A stretch of 55,382 nucleotides of DNA from Deltaproteobacteria bacterium ADurb.Bin207. Lineage in GTDB: Bacteria; Myxococcota_A; Polyangia; Polyangiales; Polyangiaceae. Under the pieces are notes generated by a model. It was not told the DNA's origin, ran no database searches, and saw nothing but the letters and a program-made list of their open reading frames with translations. The stretch lies in NCBI GenBank assembly GCA_002070115.1, contig MWCO01000035.1, positions 1 through 55,382 of the forward strand. The letters are read 5' to 3'. Below, in pieces: positions 34,519 through 43,390 of this stretch; positions within the stretch are counted from its first letter, which is position 1, and each line of letters starts with the position of its first letter. Both the position numbers and the translations under genes were made by a program.

Positions 34519-35220
34519 ATGGATCTTTTCGTCGTTTTACAACGTTGCAAGCCGTTTGCTCACGCGCCGGAAGCATCGGTTCGCGACTTGGCCCGCGTGG
34601 CCACGACGAAAGAACTCCGTCGGCATGAAACGCTTTGGAACGCGGGAGAGATGCCCGCGGCATTTTGTACGATCCACAGCGGTTTGTTCAAAATCGTTCG
34701 CACGTTATCCAACGGTCGCGAAGCGATCATGGGATTGTTCGGCCCCCGCGAAAGCATCGGTGACGTCGCGGTGATACAAGGAATCGGATATCCCGCAACA
34801 CCCGTCGTATGCAGCGACACCGCGCGAGTCATTCAGATTCCACGAGCGGAATTGCTTGCGCAAATGAAGCAGTATCCAGGACTTGCCATCAGCATCAACC
34901 AATCGATGGGCGACCGCGTTCAAGCATTGCATGCCAAAGTCGAGATCCTGAGCGCCGGCGGCGTAGAAGCTCGCCTCGCGTCCCTGCTGTTGGATCTCGC
35001 AGAACGGTTCGGCGATGAATTCGATGATGGCACCTTCATCATACCGATTGCCCTCTCTCGCCAAGAACTCGCCAATCTCATCTCGACGACATTCGAGACC
35101 ACGGTTCGTGTCATGAGCAAATTCAAGCGCAATCAGATCATCGACACGACCGCGGAAGGGTTCGTCATTCGGGATTTTTCAAGACTGCGTACTGCGGCAT
35201 CGAGTGTGCTTGGCCTGTGA
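34519..35220 (+). CDS. Crp/Fnr-family transcription regulator
   Basis: A 233-residue regulator with an N-terminal cyclic-nucleotide-binding-fold domain (about 10-125: ETLWNAGEMPAAFCTIHSGLFKIVR, FGPRESIGDVAVIQG), a long dimer helix (GDRVQALHAKVEILSAGGVEARLASLLLDL) and a C-terminal winged helix (LSRQELANLISTTFETTVRVMSKFKR). It lacks the N-terminal cysteine cluster of FNR, so it is not an Fe-S oxygen sensor of that type; the effector is unknown. The open frame extends upstream into the lipoprotein gene, but ATG 34519 fits the family length. Its stop is 2 bp from the convergent S9 peptidase stop. Confidence 0.9.
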   Translation: MDLFVVLQRCKPFAHAPEASVRDLARVATTKELRRHETLWNAGEMPAAFCTIHSGLFKIVRTLSNGREAIMGLFGPRESIGDVAVIQGIGYPATPVVCSDTARVIQIPRAELLAQMKQYPGLAISINQSMGDRVQALHAKVEILSAGGVEARLASLLLDLAERFGDEFDDGTFIIPIALSRQELANLISTTFETTVRVMSKFKRNQIIDTTAEGFVIRDFSRLRTAASSVLGL

Positions 35221-35222
35221 AA

Positions 35223-37475
35223 TCAATCAAAAGCGGTTCCGCGAATCATCTGCTCGGGATCATAGCGACTTGGTTCGCCGCCAAGATATCGATGAAACCA
35301 ATCGAGATGTGCGGCGTAATACAGCGGCATCGATCGCACCGTGCTCGGCCAATGCCCGTCGTTGGGAAAAACAATGAGCCGAGCGGGAACGTTTTGTCGT
35401 CGCAACGCCGTGAACATGGCCAGGCTTTGCGTATAGGAGATGCGGAAGTCTTTCTCGCCCGTGATGAGCAGCGTGGGAGTTTTGAATCGAGTTACGAAAT
35501 TCGAGGGAGAGAAACGGTCGTACACGGATGGGTTATTCCAGGGCGGACCATCGAGATCCCAATCCGGGAACCAGAGTTCTTCGGTAGTGGCGTAAAAAGA
35601 ACGCAAGTCGAAGATACCCATCATCGAAGCAGCGGCTTTGAATCGATCCGTCTGGCCGACGAGCCAGTTGACGTAGTATCCACCGAAAGACCAGCCCATG
35701 ACTCCCATGCGCTGCGGGTCGACGAAGGGCAGCGAAGCCAGAGCGTCGGTCACGGCGAGGACGTCTTTATGCACCTTGCCGCCCCAATCTTTCGAGATGG
35801 CATTGGTGTATTCCTGTCCGTACCCGATGGAGCCGTGAGGATTGGGGAAAGCCACGACATAGCCCGCGGCTGGATACACCTGCCAATCTCCACGGAAGCG
35901 GTCAGCCCATTGGTATTGCGGTCCGCCATGTACGTTGAGAATCAGGGGATACTTTTTCTTTTCGCGGAAGCCATGAGGTTTGACGATAAACGTGTGGACT
36001 TTTTTGCCGTCCACGCCCGGGATCCACATTTCTTCGACGGGTCGCGCATCATAATCAGCGGATAATTCGCGATTGAAGGCAGTGACCCGCTTGGTTTCTT
36101 TGGAGTCTTTTTTGCGAATGTATAATTCGACGGGGTCTCCCACGGCGCTATAGGTAAACGCGAGGCTTCCCTCTCGTGAGCGGTCGAAGGATTCGACAGA
36201 CGGGATACCGGAGACCCGTTGGATCGAAGCAGAATCGACATCGACTTCGAACAAGGGGAAACGTCCTTGAACCGGTGCTTGGAAGAGGATGGTTTTGCCA
36301 TCGTGCGCCCAGACGAAATCCAGCACCCAGGCATCGAAGGATTCGGTGAGTACGCGGGTTGTGCCTTTCAGTCGATCATAGAGCGCGAGGCGGAAGCGAT
36401 CGGCTTCGAAGCCGGGGACGTCTTGTCGTAGGTAGGCAATGAATCGACCGTCGGGCGAGTACGAAGGCTGACCGTCGTAAGCCTTGTTTTGGTAGGTAAG
36501 TTGAATGATTTCGCCACCTTGGGAGGGCACGACCCACAGATCTTTGTTGGTGGTCCAAGCTTGGGCATCGGGTGCTTCCCGATTGCTGACGAAGACGATT
36601 TCCCTGCCATCCGGAGACCAGGCAAATCCGCGTCCTCCCAATTCGAACGATGGTGAATCGAAGTCACCAGGAGTGACATCGATGACCTCACCCGTTTCGA
36701 TGGTGAGCACGAGAATGTGATTGCGGGTTCCATCCGCCCAGAAAGACCAATGCCGGAAGAGCAGGTGGTCGGCGATATGCGCTTGGATAGGGTTGTCTTT
36801 GCGAGCCTTCATCTGCTTGGCATTGGCAGCATCATCCGCGCCATGTTCGGGGAACACACGGGAAACGAAGGCGATTCTCGTACCATCGGGGGACCACGTG
36901 GGGTCGCTTACGCCAGTGGATATTTTGCTCACCGCGCGGGGTTCTCCTCCCTGCAACGGCATGACCCACACTTGTGATTCATCGCCTCGGGAAGAAACGA
37001 AGAGAAAAGAATCGCCATCGGGAGACCACCGAGGATGGGCATCGGTTCCTTCGAAACGCGTCATCTGGCGAAGATTTTCCCCATTTTCATCGACCAAGTA
37101 GATATCCGTGTTGCTCTTGCCTTTCTTCCAATCGTGCGTGGTGACGGTAAACAAAACGTGTTTTCCATCCGGAGACCAATGCACATCGCCGAGATGCTGC
37201 ACGCGATAGAGCGCGTCGATACCGAAGGGGCGTTTTCGAGCATCTTCGGGGTTGGCGGGGTCGCGGTCATCGACGAAAGGCCAACCATCCGTAGGGTCGG
37301 AGACGGTTGGTTCGACAGTGCTTTTGGGTCGTTCGGGGTCGATGCGTTTTGGAGGCGCGGAAATGGGGATCGCCGAATCAGAAGGAGGGGCGGATTTTTG
37401 TTTTGTGGATGGGTTATGGCACGCCAAAGGGATGAAAAATAGCGATCCCAAAGCCAGGATGCGATGCATTTCCAT
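35223..37475 (-). CDS. S9-family prolyl oligopeptidase/acylaminoacyl-peptidase, lipoprotein
   Basis: A 750-residue exported peptidase with a lipoprotein signal (LFFIPLAC). Residues about 80-430 are TolB/PD40-type beta-propeller repeats (HWSPDGKHVLFTV, PRWSPDGDSFLFVSS, PTWSPDGTRIAFVS), which gate access. Residues about 480-740 are an alpha/beta hydrolase with the triad serine in GWSFGG, aspartate in GEKDFR and histidine in NDGHWPS. It would cut short peptides at the cell envelope. It follows an OPT transporter gene by 62 bp on the same strand, so the pair probably handles peptide nutrients together. The ATG at 37475 is chosen for the signal peptide. Confidence 0.93.
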   Translation of the reverse strand: MEMHRILALGSLFFIPLACHNPSTKQKSAPPSDSAIPISAPPKRIDPERPKSTVEPTVSDPTDGWPFVDDRDPANPEDARKRPFGIDALYRVQHLGDVHWSPDGKHVLFTVTTHDWKKGKSNTDIYLVDENGENLRQMTRFEGTDAHPRWSPDGDSFLFVSSRGDESQVWVMPLQGGEPRAVSKISTGVSDPTWSPDGTRIAFVSRVFPEHGADDAANAKQMKARKDNPIQAHIADHLLFRHWSFWADGTRNHILVLTIETGEVIDVTPGDFDSPSFELGGRGFAWSPDGREIVFVSNREAPDAQAWTTNKDLWVVPSQGGEIIQLTYQNKAYDGQPSYSPDGRFIAYLRQDVPGFEADRFRLALYDRLKGTTRVLTESFDAWVLDFVWAHDGKTILFQAPVQGRFPLFEVDVDSASIQRVSGIPSVESFDRSREGSLAFTYSAVGDPVELYIRKKDSKETKRVTAFNRELSADYDARPVEEMWIPGVDGKKVHTFIVKPHGFREKKKYPLILNVHGGPQYQWADRFRGDWQVYPAAGYVVAFPNPHGSIGYGQEYTNAISKDWGGKVHKDVLAVTDALASLPFVDPQRMGVMGWSFGGYYVNWLVGQTDRFKAAASMMGIFDLRSFYATTEELWFPDWDLDGPPWNNPSVYDRFSPSNFVTRFKTPTLLITGEKDFRISYTQSLAMFTALRRQNVPARLIVFPNDGHWPSTVRSMPLYYAAHLDWFHRYLGGEPSRYDPEQMIRGTAFD

Positions 37476-37537
37476 GGTGTTCAATCCCCTTCGGGTCGAT
37501 GAATGTTCGAAAAATCGGTGAGATTCACCGATTCGAC

Positions 37538-39760
37538 TCATGAAGAAGCTTGGTCTCGAGACTCGTCGCTCGTGTCAGGGGCAGAGGAAGCGAGTTCTTT
37601 TTCCGCTCCCCAACGAGCAAGGAAATAACAGGCCAGAGCAAGGATGATATAGGCCCCATAGCCCAGACCCTGTCCGAGGATGGTATCGTACCATGCGGCT
37701 GCTTCGCTTTTGAGCAAGGTTTGTTTTGTGCCATCGATAAGCTTGGTTTCCACATGGAAGATTTCGCCAATGGAAAGATAGCGAATCGCATATCCGGTAA
37801 AGTCGAGGCGAAGCACCGCAGTGACGATTCCGAAAATGGCAGCACCGGCCATGAGCCCGGAGGCAATGAGGATACCTTGCGAGGTGCGGGCTTCTCGGAC
37901 CTTTTTGCTGCCACCAGTCTGTCCGATGAGCCAGGCCACGAAAGCGCCGAATAGCACGGGAACATTGATGAAAATCGGCAAGTACATCCCCAGCGCGAAA
38001 GCCAGCATCGGCACGCCAGCCATATACAACATGATCGCCACGACACCTCCAAGAGCGTACAAGAGATAGGGCTGTTGGGCATCGGACATCAGGCCCTTGA
38101 CAATGACGGCCAGCATATTGGCTTGCGGCGCGGGGAGGACCTCCTGGTTGGAAACCATGCGGCCCGCTTCATCAGCGACGAGGAAGTGGTAGGCGCTATC
38201 CATCGCGGGAACGACGATCGCCACGGTGAGGGAAGCAACGATAATGCCGAGGAATTTCCATTTTTGCTGGTTGGCGGGGGTAGATCCGATCCAGTAGCCG
38301 ATTTTGAAATCGCTCACGAGGGCGCCCGAAGTGGATAAGGCCGTGCAAACCGCAGTACCGATGATGAGAGCGATAAACATACCCGCGGGGCCTGCCAAAC
38401 CAGAGGCGGCCATGGCGCCGGAAGCAATGACGAGGGTGATGAGAGTCATTCCGGATACGGGGTTGACGCCTACGATCGCGATGGCTTGTGCCGCGACGGG
38501 AGTGAAAAGAAAACTGAGAACAAAGGCCACGATCATGCCGAGAGCAGCGTAGCCGGCGGCCGCGCCAATGCCGAAATCTCCTTTTTGCCAAGCGACGACA
38601 AAGAACAATCCGCCCATCAGCAGGGTTGTGCCCAACTGGATGAGCATGACGGTTCGAGGATTCATGTCACGATCGGTTCGTTTGACTTTTTCCGAGTCAT
38701 CGCTTTTGCTTTTGAGCCCTTTGAGTCCGAGGGACAAGGAACCGAGGATGATTTTTCCCATGCGGATCATGCCGATGATGCCCGAGACGGCGATGGCCCC
38801 GATCCCGATGGGTTTGACGAATTGAGCGAAGATTTGCGCTCCGGACATCTCAGCGATCTTGTAGGTTTCGCCAATGTATTGGAATTCCGGCAGTTGCGCG
38901 CCTACGAGATAGATGAGAGGAACAAGAACGAGATAGGCCAGCACGGATCCGGCTGCGATGATCGCGGCGTATCGAAGGCCGATGATGTAGCCGAGGCCGA
39001 AAAGGGCAGCGATGGCGTTAAGGCTTATTTCGAAGCGAAATTGATCATGCAAACGCCTGCCCAACCCCCCAAGCAAGGTGCTCGTTTTAACCATCGGATT
39101 CCATGCATGAACCGCTTCGACCAAAAAATCGTACAGACCACCGAGGAGAAACGAGATGATGAGGACTTTTCCCGCGGCGTTTCCCTTAGGTTTATCCTCG
39201 CTAGTAGTGCGAAAAGTATCTTCCGCCGTTTTGGGGGATTCAGCGGAAACAAGGATTTCATTGGTGGCGGTGGCTTCCGGGAAAGGCAACTCACCGTGTT
39301 GATCAGCCACGAAGTACTTTCGAAGGGGGATGATGAGCACCACACCGAGAAAGCCGCCAATCGCGGTCGCAAAGAAAATATGCCAAAAAGAAGGCTGTAG
39401 TTGATTGATGTACAACGCGGGAATGACGAAAGCAGCGCCCGCCGCCACCACCCCAGAAGCTTGACCAATCGATTGGACCATCACATTCTCGAGGATGGTC
39501 GATCGCACCCTGTTCAATTTGCCGAAAAACACCGCCATGATCGCAATCGGAATCGCCGTCTCGATCGCGTTTCCAGCGCGAAGAGCCATATAAATTCCCG
39601 CGGCAGCGAACAGGGCCACCATGACCACGCCTAGCGACAGCGACCAGACGGTTACTTCCGCCCGATTATCGTCATGGGGAACGATGGGTTCGTACACTTC
39701 CCCGGGCTCGAGTTTGCGATACGCGTTCTCCGGAAGGACTTTCTTGGTCGGTGCTTGCAT
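37538..39760 (-). CDS. OPT-family oligopeptide transporter
   Basis: A 740-residue integral membrane protein with about 14-16 hydrophobic segments. The start, KLEPGEVYEPIVPHDD, and motifs such as GIYMALRAGNAIETAIPIAI, GELPFPEATATNEIL and GIIGMIRMGKIILGSLS are those of the prokaryotic OPT family, which imports oligopeptides or metal-peptide complexes. The long loop around residues 170-200 is cytoplasmic and charged. It lies between a TerB-like gene and the S9 peptidase, all on the minus strand. Confidence 0.93.
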   Translation of the reverse strand: MQAPTKKVLPENAYRKLEPGEVYEPIVPHDDNRAEVTVWSLSLGVVMVALFAAAGIYMALRAGNAIETAIPIAIMAVFFGKLNRVRSTILENVMVQSIGQASGVVAAGAAFVIPALYINQLQPSFWHIFFATAIGGFLGVVLIIPLRKYFVADQHGELPFPEATATNEILVSAESPKTAEDTFRTTSEDKPKGNAAGKVLIISFLLGGLYDFLVEAVHAWNPMVKTSTLLGGLGRRLHDQFRFEISLNAIAALFGLGYIIGLRYAAIIAAGSVLAYLVLVPLIYLVGAQLPEFQYIGETYKIAEMSGAQIFAQFVKPIGIGAIAVSGIIGMIRMGKIILGSLSLGLKGLKSKSDDSEKVKRTDRDMNPRTVMLIQLGTTLLMGGLFFVVAWQKGDFGIGAAAGYAALGMIVAFVLSFLFTPVAAQAIAIVGVNPVSGMTLITLVIASGAMAASGLAGPAGMFIALIIGTAVCTALSTSGALVSDFKIGYWIGSTPANQQKWKFLGIIVASLTVAIVVPAMDSAYHFLVADEAGRMVSNQEVLPAPQANMLAVIVKGLMSDAQQPYLLYALGGVVAIMLYMAGVPMLAFALGMYLPIFINVPVLFGAFVAWLIGQTGGSKKVREARTSQGILIASGLMAGAAIFGIVTAVLRLDFTGYAIRYLSIGEIFHVETKLIDGTKQTLLKSEAAAWYDTILGQGLGYGAYIILALACYFLARWGAEKELASSAPDTSDESRDQASS

Positions 39761-39865
39761 GAAGGGCTCCCGTATGGCTCCCCCCCTACTACCAGAAAAG
39801 CACCTTCGTCGGGGAACTGTGACACCGGAATCGGACTGGTGAAGTATTTCTGGGAATTGCGCGAA

Positions 39866-40393
39866 TCAACCTGTCTCGCTCATCTCCGCCGGAGGAGGAA
39901 CAACACTCGCCGAACCCCTCTGTCCAGTAGCCTGCGCAAACAATGCATCAGCCTCAGCAGGTGAAAATTCGAATACTGTCGCTAAAAAATTCAAGTATCC
40001 CTGCTCTTTGTCATCGATGACCCCATCCCACGCGCAAAACATCGATGCCATGCGAAAGGCCACACGCCGCAACCCAGGATGAGTCAATCGACGGCTCACA
40101 TCACAAAGCCAGATATCGCCTTCCTGAGCGCGCGTTCCCGCTCGCGAAAGAACCAGATTCACGTCGCTATCGGATAAATTGCGCATCCCGGGCAGCATCC
40201 GAATCGCGGTCACCAGAGCGGTTGATTCAGATTCCGGAATCGCATTATCCATCATCGCCGCCACCAACCCCACTTCGACAACCATCAACACCTGCTCTTC
40301 ATCGGTGGCAGGGAGAATATGCTCAGTATCCGCGCAGCGAAGATCGGGACAGCGGCAAGGGGACGTCATCGTTTGCGTCAGGTTGGCGGACAT
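39866..40393 (-). CDS. TerB-like helical protein
   Basis: A 175-residue mostly helical protein. Residues about 30-160 fit the TerB/DjlA-type tellurite-resistance fold: two related halves, each with an acidic loop, including DNAIPESES in the first and AWDGVIDDKEQGYLNFLATVF in the second. The N-terminal 25 residues carry three cysteines (CRCPDLRC), unusual for the family and possibly metal-binding. It may start at 40393 or at the next ATG (40369). No other ter genes are nearby, so a tellurite role is not supported. Confidence 0.65.
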   Translation of the reverse strand: MSANLTQTMTSPCRCPDLRCADTEHILPATDEEQVLMVVEVGLVAAMMDNAIPESESTALVTAIRMLPGMRNLSDSDVNLVLSRAGTRAQEGDIWLCDVSRRLTHPGLRRVAFRMASMFCAWDGVIDDKEQGYLNFLATVFEFSPAEADALFAQATGQRGSASVVPPPAEMSETG

Positions 40394-40476
40394 GCATCAC
40401 GCTCGCAACAGGAAGTTCACGTTGGCTTCAATGTCTCTGGCGAACGATGCTGTAGCGCATTAGACACCCGGTTGCC

Positions 40477-41322
40477 ATGTCATCTCATCTTCTCTCCGCC
40501 CGCGCGCCCGGCGATGGCGCGGATCGGCCCGATGCCACGCACCAAGACCGTCGATACGTCTACGTGGCGCGGTCTCGTCGTGCCGGAGGCCTGTCGCTGG
40601 GTATCGATCTCACACCCGAGGGACATTGCAGCTTTTCGTGTATTTATTGCCAGGCTTCGCATCCGCCCACATCCCATCCCGAACTGGCCGTCGATGTCCC
40701 GCGCATGCGTGAAGACCTACGGCTTCGTCTCCAACAGGACAATGGGGAATTGAAAGACATCGTGCTGGCTGGCTCCGGAGAACCCACGATGGTGCCCAAT
40801 CTCGCCGATGCCTTGGAGGCGATCGTCGATGTGCGCGACGAACTCCGCTGCCCCCTACCCATCAAGCTGTTTACCAATGGTCGGCATCTCGGAAAGGATG
40901 CGGTCCACCAAGCTGTCGGGCGTTTTGCACAACGCGGCGGGCAAGTATGGATCAAACTCGACGGTGCCAGCGAAGAGACACTTGCGACAATCAACGGTAG
41001 GCGCTTCGCCGTGCAAGAACATTTGCGCGATCTATGGCAGTTTGCAAAGCAACATCCGGTGGGATTGCAGACGCTGTTATGCCACGGACCGGGACTGCCC
41101 GATCCAAGCCACGTGGTAGAAGAAGTCACGCACGCTATCGCGGAAGGATTGTCTCAAGGCGCACGCATCACCGAAATTCATTTACTCACGCTGAGCCGAC
41201 GTCCAGCGGATGAACGAGCAGCATCGCGCTTGCAGCCTGTTCCGCTTGCCTCGCTTGAGGAATTTGCTTTGCAAATTCAAAAGGTTATATCGATTCCGAT
41301 CCTTGTATTTCCATCGGCTTGA
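40477..41322 (+). CDS. Radical SAM protein, COG0731-like
   Basis: A 281-residue radical SAM enzyme with GIDLTPEGHCSFSCIYCQ, giving the CxxxCxxC cluster motif at about residues 52-59, and VLAGSGEPTMVPN as the SAM-binding GGE-type motif. It resembles the short COG0731 proteins related to wybutosine-type tRNA enzymes. It lacks the SPASM extension and lies 260 bp upstream of the nitrogenase-like genes on the same strand. It could belong to that system (for example cluster assembly, as NifB does) or be independent. Active-site cysteines are intact. Confidence 0.85.
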   Translation: MSSHLLSARAPGDGADRPDATHQDRRYVYVARSRRAGGLSLGIDLTPEGHCSFSCIYCQASHPPTSHPELAVDVPRMREDLRLRLQQDNGELKDIVLAGSGEPTMVPNLADALEAIVDVRDELRCPLPIKLFTNGRHLGKDAVHQAVGRFAQRGGQVWIKLDGASEETLATINGRRFAVQEHLRDLWQFAKQHPVGLQTLLCHGPGLPDPSHVVEEVTHAIAEGLSQGARITEIHLLTLSRRPADERAASRLQPVPLASLEEFALQIQKVISIPILVFPSA

Positions 41323-41489
41323 ACGCTGGTCTCGACAATCCCGAAACCATGAACTCAGCGCGGATGTGATTCGACCGGCTTGGTGGCCTCCAAGGTTGCC
41401 TCAATCTCAACGTCAAGATCCGAGGTCAACTCCAGGCCCCTTTGTCCCGGCCCATCTCGCCTCGGTTCGACCCCCGTGGCTTTTCCTTC

Positions 41490-41506
41490 AGCCTTCGCCG
41501 AAGGCT
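41490..41506. terminator. Hairpin AGCCTTC-GCC-GAAGGCT, possible terminator upstream of the nitrogenase-like operon
   Basis: A perfect 7-3-7 inverted repeat in the 259-bp gap between the radical SAM gene and the NifD-like gene. On either strand it lacks a T-run, so intrinsic termination is uncertain; it may be a leader hairpin. The rest of the gap (41323-41581) shows no convincing gene. Confidence 0.3.
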
Positions 41507-41581
41507 CCGCACGGTCGGTCCTATACCCTCGAACCGCCACGATGACTTGACTTCGTGAGATGGGTAGCGCACGCAAGGAGC

Positions 41582-43390
41582 ATGACCCCCGGCGTGCCCA
41601 TGCCCACCGAAGCTATCGTGTGTGGCGCATTCACCCGTGAACGGGTGGAACGATTGCTGGGGTTGGATATCGAGCCCATCACCTACCGCATCGAAAAGGC
41701 GCAATGGACCCATGGCCGCCTCGAGATCGTCGTGCGGCCGGTCGACGAACCCGCGGATGATATCGAGCTGGTGTTGGAACAGCCCTCACCACAGCAACAA
41801 GCCTTTCTTCGAGGACCGGAAGTGTGCTTGTGGGCGCGTCAGCGGACCTTGCCCCCTGCGCTCGCTCGACGACTCACGCGGCTGGCATCGCAACGGCTTG
41901 CCAGGCTCCGATTTTCCGACCTTCTCAAAGTCATTCATCTGGATCCGGACGTGGAAAGAGCTTCCCATCAAAGCGAAGCACCTGCGCCAGATGGGATTTC
42001 GACAGCATCGGTGATGACCCAGGCGCATACCCATCCATCGCTATTCGCGGATTTTTTTGCTGCTTCGGAGTTTCGCCGCTCGCGGGGGGACATGCTCGAT
42101 GTCTTCAGCGCGCACTCGCTGGTTTGCCACGGCGATACGGAATGCGCGTATTGTTCCGTGGTCGCGCCTCGTCCGCGCAATGCCTTGGTGCGTTTGCCTG
42201 TCCTCGAAACGATCCGCGCCATCGGACGGTGGCACCAAAGCACGAAAGGGTTCAACGAATCTCCGGACATCACCGATATCACCTGCTCTGATATGACCGA
42301 ACAAGACGTGATCTTGGGCGCGCCAGGCAAACTCACCGCCGCCTTGATCGATGCAGACCGAAAAAGGAAACGCGATGCGCTGTTGGTCATCGGCCTATGT
42401 GTTCCCGACGTCATTGGCGAAAACGAAGACGCGATCGTCCAAAGTTATCGAAAGACCACATCCACACCGGTATTGACCGTTCCGGCTTCCCCTCGATCAT
42501 GGGGTTGGCTGGTCCAGAACATGCTGGAAACGCGACGGGCTCCTCATGATCACGATAGCCCGCCCGAACCGAACCGTATCAACTTGATTGGATTCGGGGA
42601 CAATCCGGGGGTACGGGAGATATATAACCTTTTGAAAATACAAGGGATTATCGTTAATCGCCACGTGCTCCCCCGGCTCGCGATGGTCGCGATCCGTGAC
42701 CTGCATCGCGCGACGATGAACGTCTATCTTCCGAATGAGTATTGGGAGCGTGCCTACTCTTACTTGAAACAAGATGCGGGGCGCATTCATCTGCAATGTG
42801 ATGGGCCTTATGGAATCGCCGGAACGAAACGGTGGCTGGAATCCATCCATCATGCGCTCGGTATGCCGGCTTCAGAAGTCGTGGGATGTAAAGACGTACT
42901 CCTGGAACGGTGGGAACAACTGCGCGCGCAAGCCAAGCAACACCGTCTCGGGCTCGTGGTTCCGTGGCGAGAGCGCAATACGCTGACGGACAGCCGAAAA
43001 ACGTGGGGTATACCGCTCGTGGACTTTCTGACGGAGATGGGGTTCGGTATCGACATTTTCGTGGCCACCGAGGGATCGGACAGCGTCGATGACATGGACT
43101 TCTGGGACTCCCCAGAAACGTCGGTGACGATCGTCCACTCGCTGCATGAGTTGCTGCAATCGTTGGAGCGAAACTTATGTGAAGCGGTATTCTCCAACTA
43201 TGTTTTTGATTGGAGGCTCGTTCGAAGTGGAAAGATGCCGTTTTCGACCCTCGAGATGCAGATGGGCTACGAGGGCTCCGTGGAAACGTTACGCCGATTG
43301 TTGGCTGTGTGTCGCACGCCGTTGTATCGGGCAGGCCGGCGTTTTATGCAGGGTGTAGGCCCGAACACCTATCGTCATGACAGTGGATGA
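41582..43390 (+). CDS. NifD/BchN-like nitrogenase component 1 homologue with extra N-terminal domain
   Basis: A 602-residue protein. Residues about 165-500 match the nitrogenase component 1 superfamily: LVCHGDTECAYC (C182, C188, C191), ITCSDMTEQDVILGAPGKLT (compare NifD ...T-E-x-D-V-V-F-G-G), LLVIGLCVPDVIGEN with C273 where P-cluster or Fe-S ligands sit, INLIGFGDNPGVREIYNLL for the second domain, and GPYGIAGTKRWLESI. The first 160 residues have no counterpart in NifD, BchN or CfbD that I know. It overlaps the NifK-like gene by 14 bp. Start uncertain (41555 GTG, 41582 or 41600 ATG); AAGGAG lies just before 41582. Redox substrate unknown. Confidence 0.8.
   Translation: MTPGVPMPTEAIVCGAFTRERVERLLGLDIEPITYRIEKAQWTHGRLEIVVRPVDEPADDIELVLEQPSPQQQAFLRGPEVCLWARQRTLPPALARRLTRLASQRLARLRFSDLLKVIHLDPDVERASHQSEAPAPDGISTASVMTQAHTHPSLFADFFAASEFRRSRGDMLDVFSAHSLVCHGDTECAYCSVVAPRPRNALVRLPVLETIRAIGRWHQSTKGFNESPDITDITCSDMTEQDVILGAPGKLTAALIDADRKRKRDALLVIGLCVPDVIGENEDAIVQSYRKTTSTPVLTVPASPRSWGWLVQNMLETRRAPHDHDSPPEPNRINLIGFGDNPGVREIYNLLKIQGIIVNRHVLPRLAMVAIRDLHRATMNVYLPNEYWERAYSYLKQDAGRIHLQCDGPYGIAGTKRWLESIHHALGMPASEVVGCKDVLLERWEQLRAQAKQHRLGLVVPWRERNTLTDSRKTWGIPLVDFLTEMGFGIDIFVATEGSDSVDDMDFWDSPETSVTIVHSLHELLQSLERNLCEAVFSNYVFDWRLVRSGKMPFSTLEMQMGYEGSVETLRRLLAVCRTPLYRAGRRFMQGVGPNTYRHDSG

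Noticed and set aside
41460..41480. GGTTCGACCCCC resembling a tRNA T-loop
   Set aside because: The flanks do not form a T-stem or cloverleaf on either strand.
41355..41576. 73-codon minus-strand frame in the gap before the NifD-like gene, considered as a small protein or precursor
   Set aside because: No ribosome site, no Cys-rich or cleavage-type motif, and it overlaps the likely leader of the plus-strand operon; kept out for lack of evidence.
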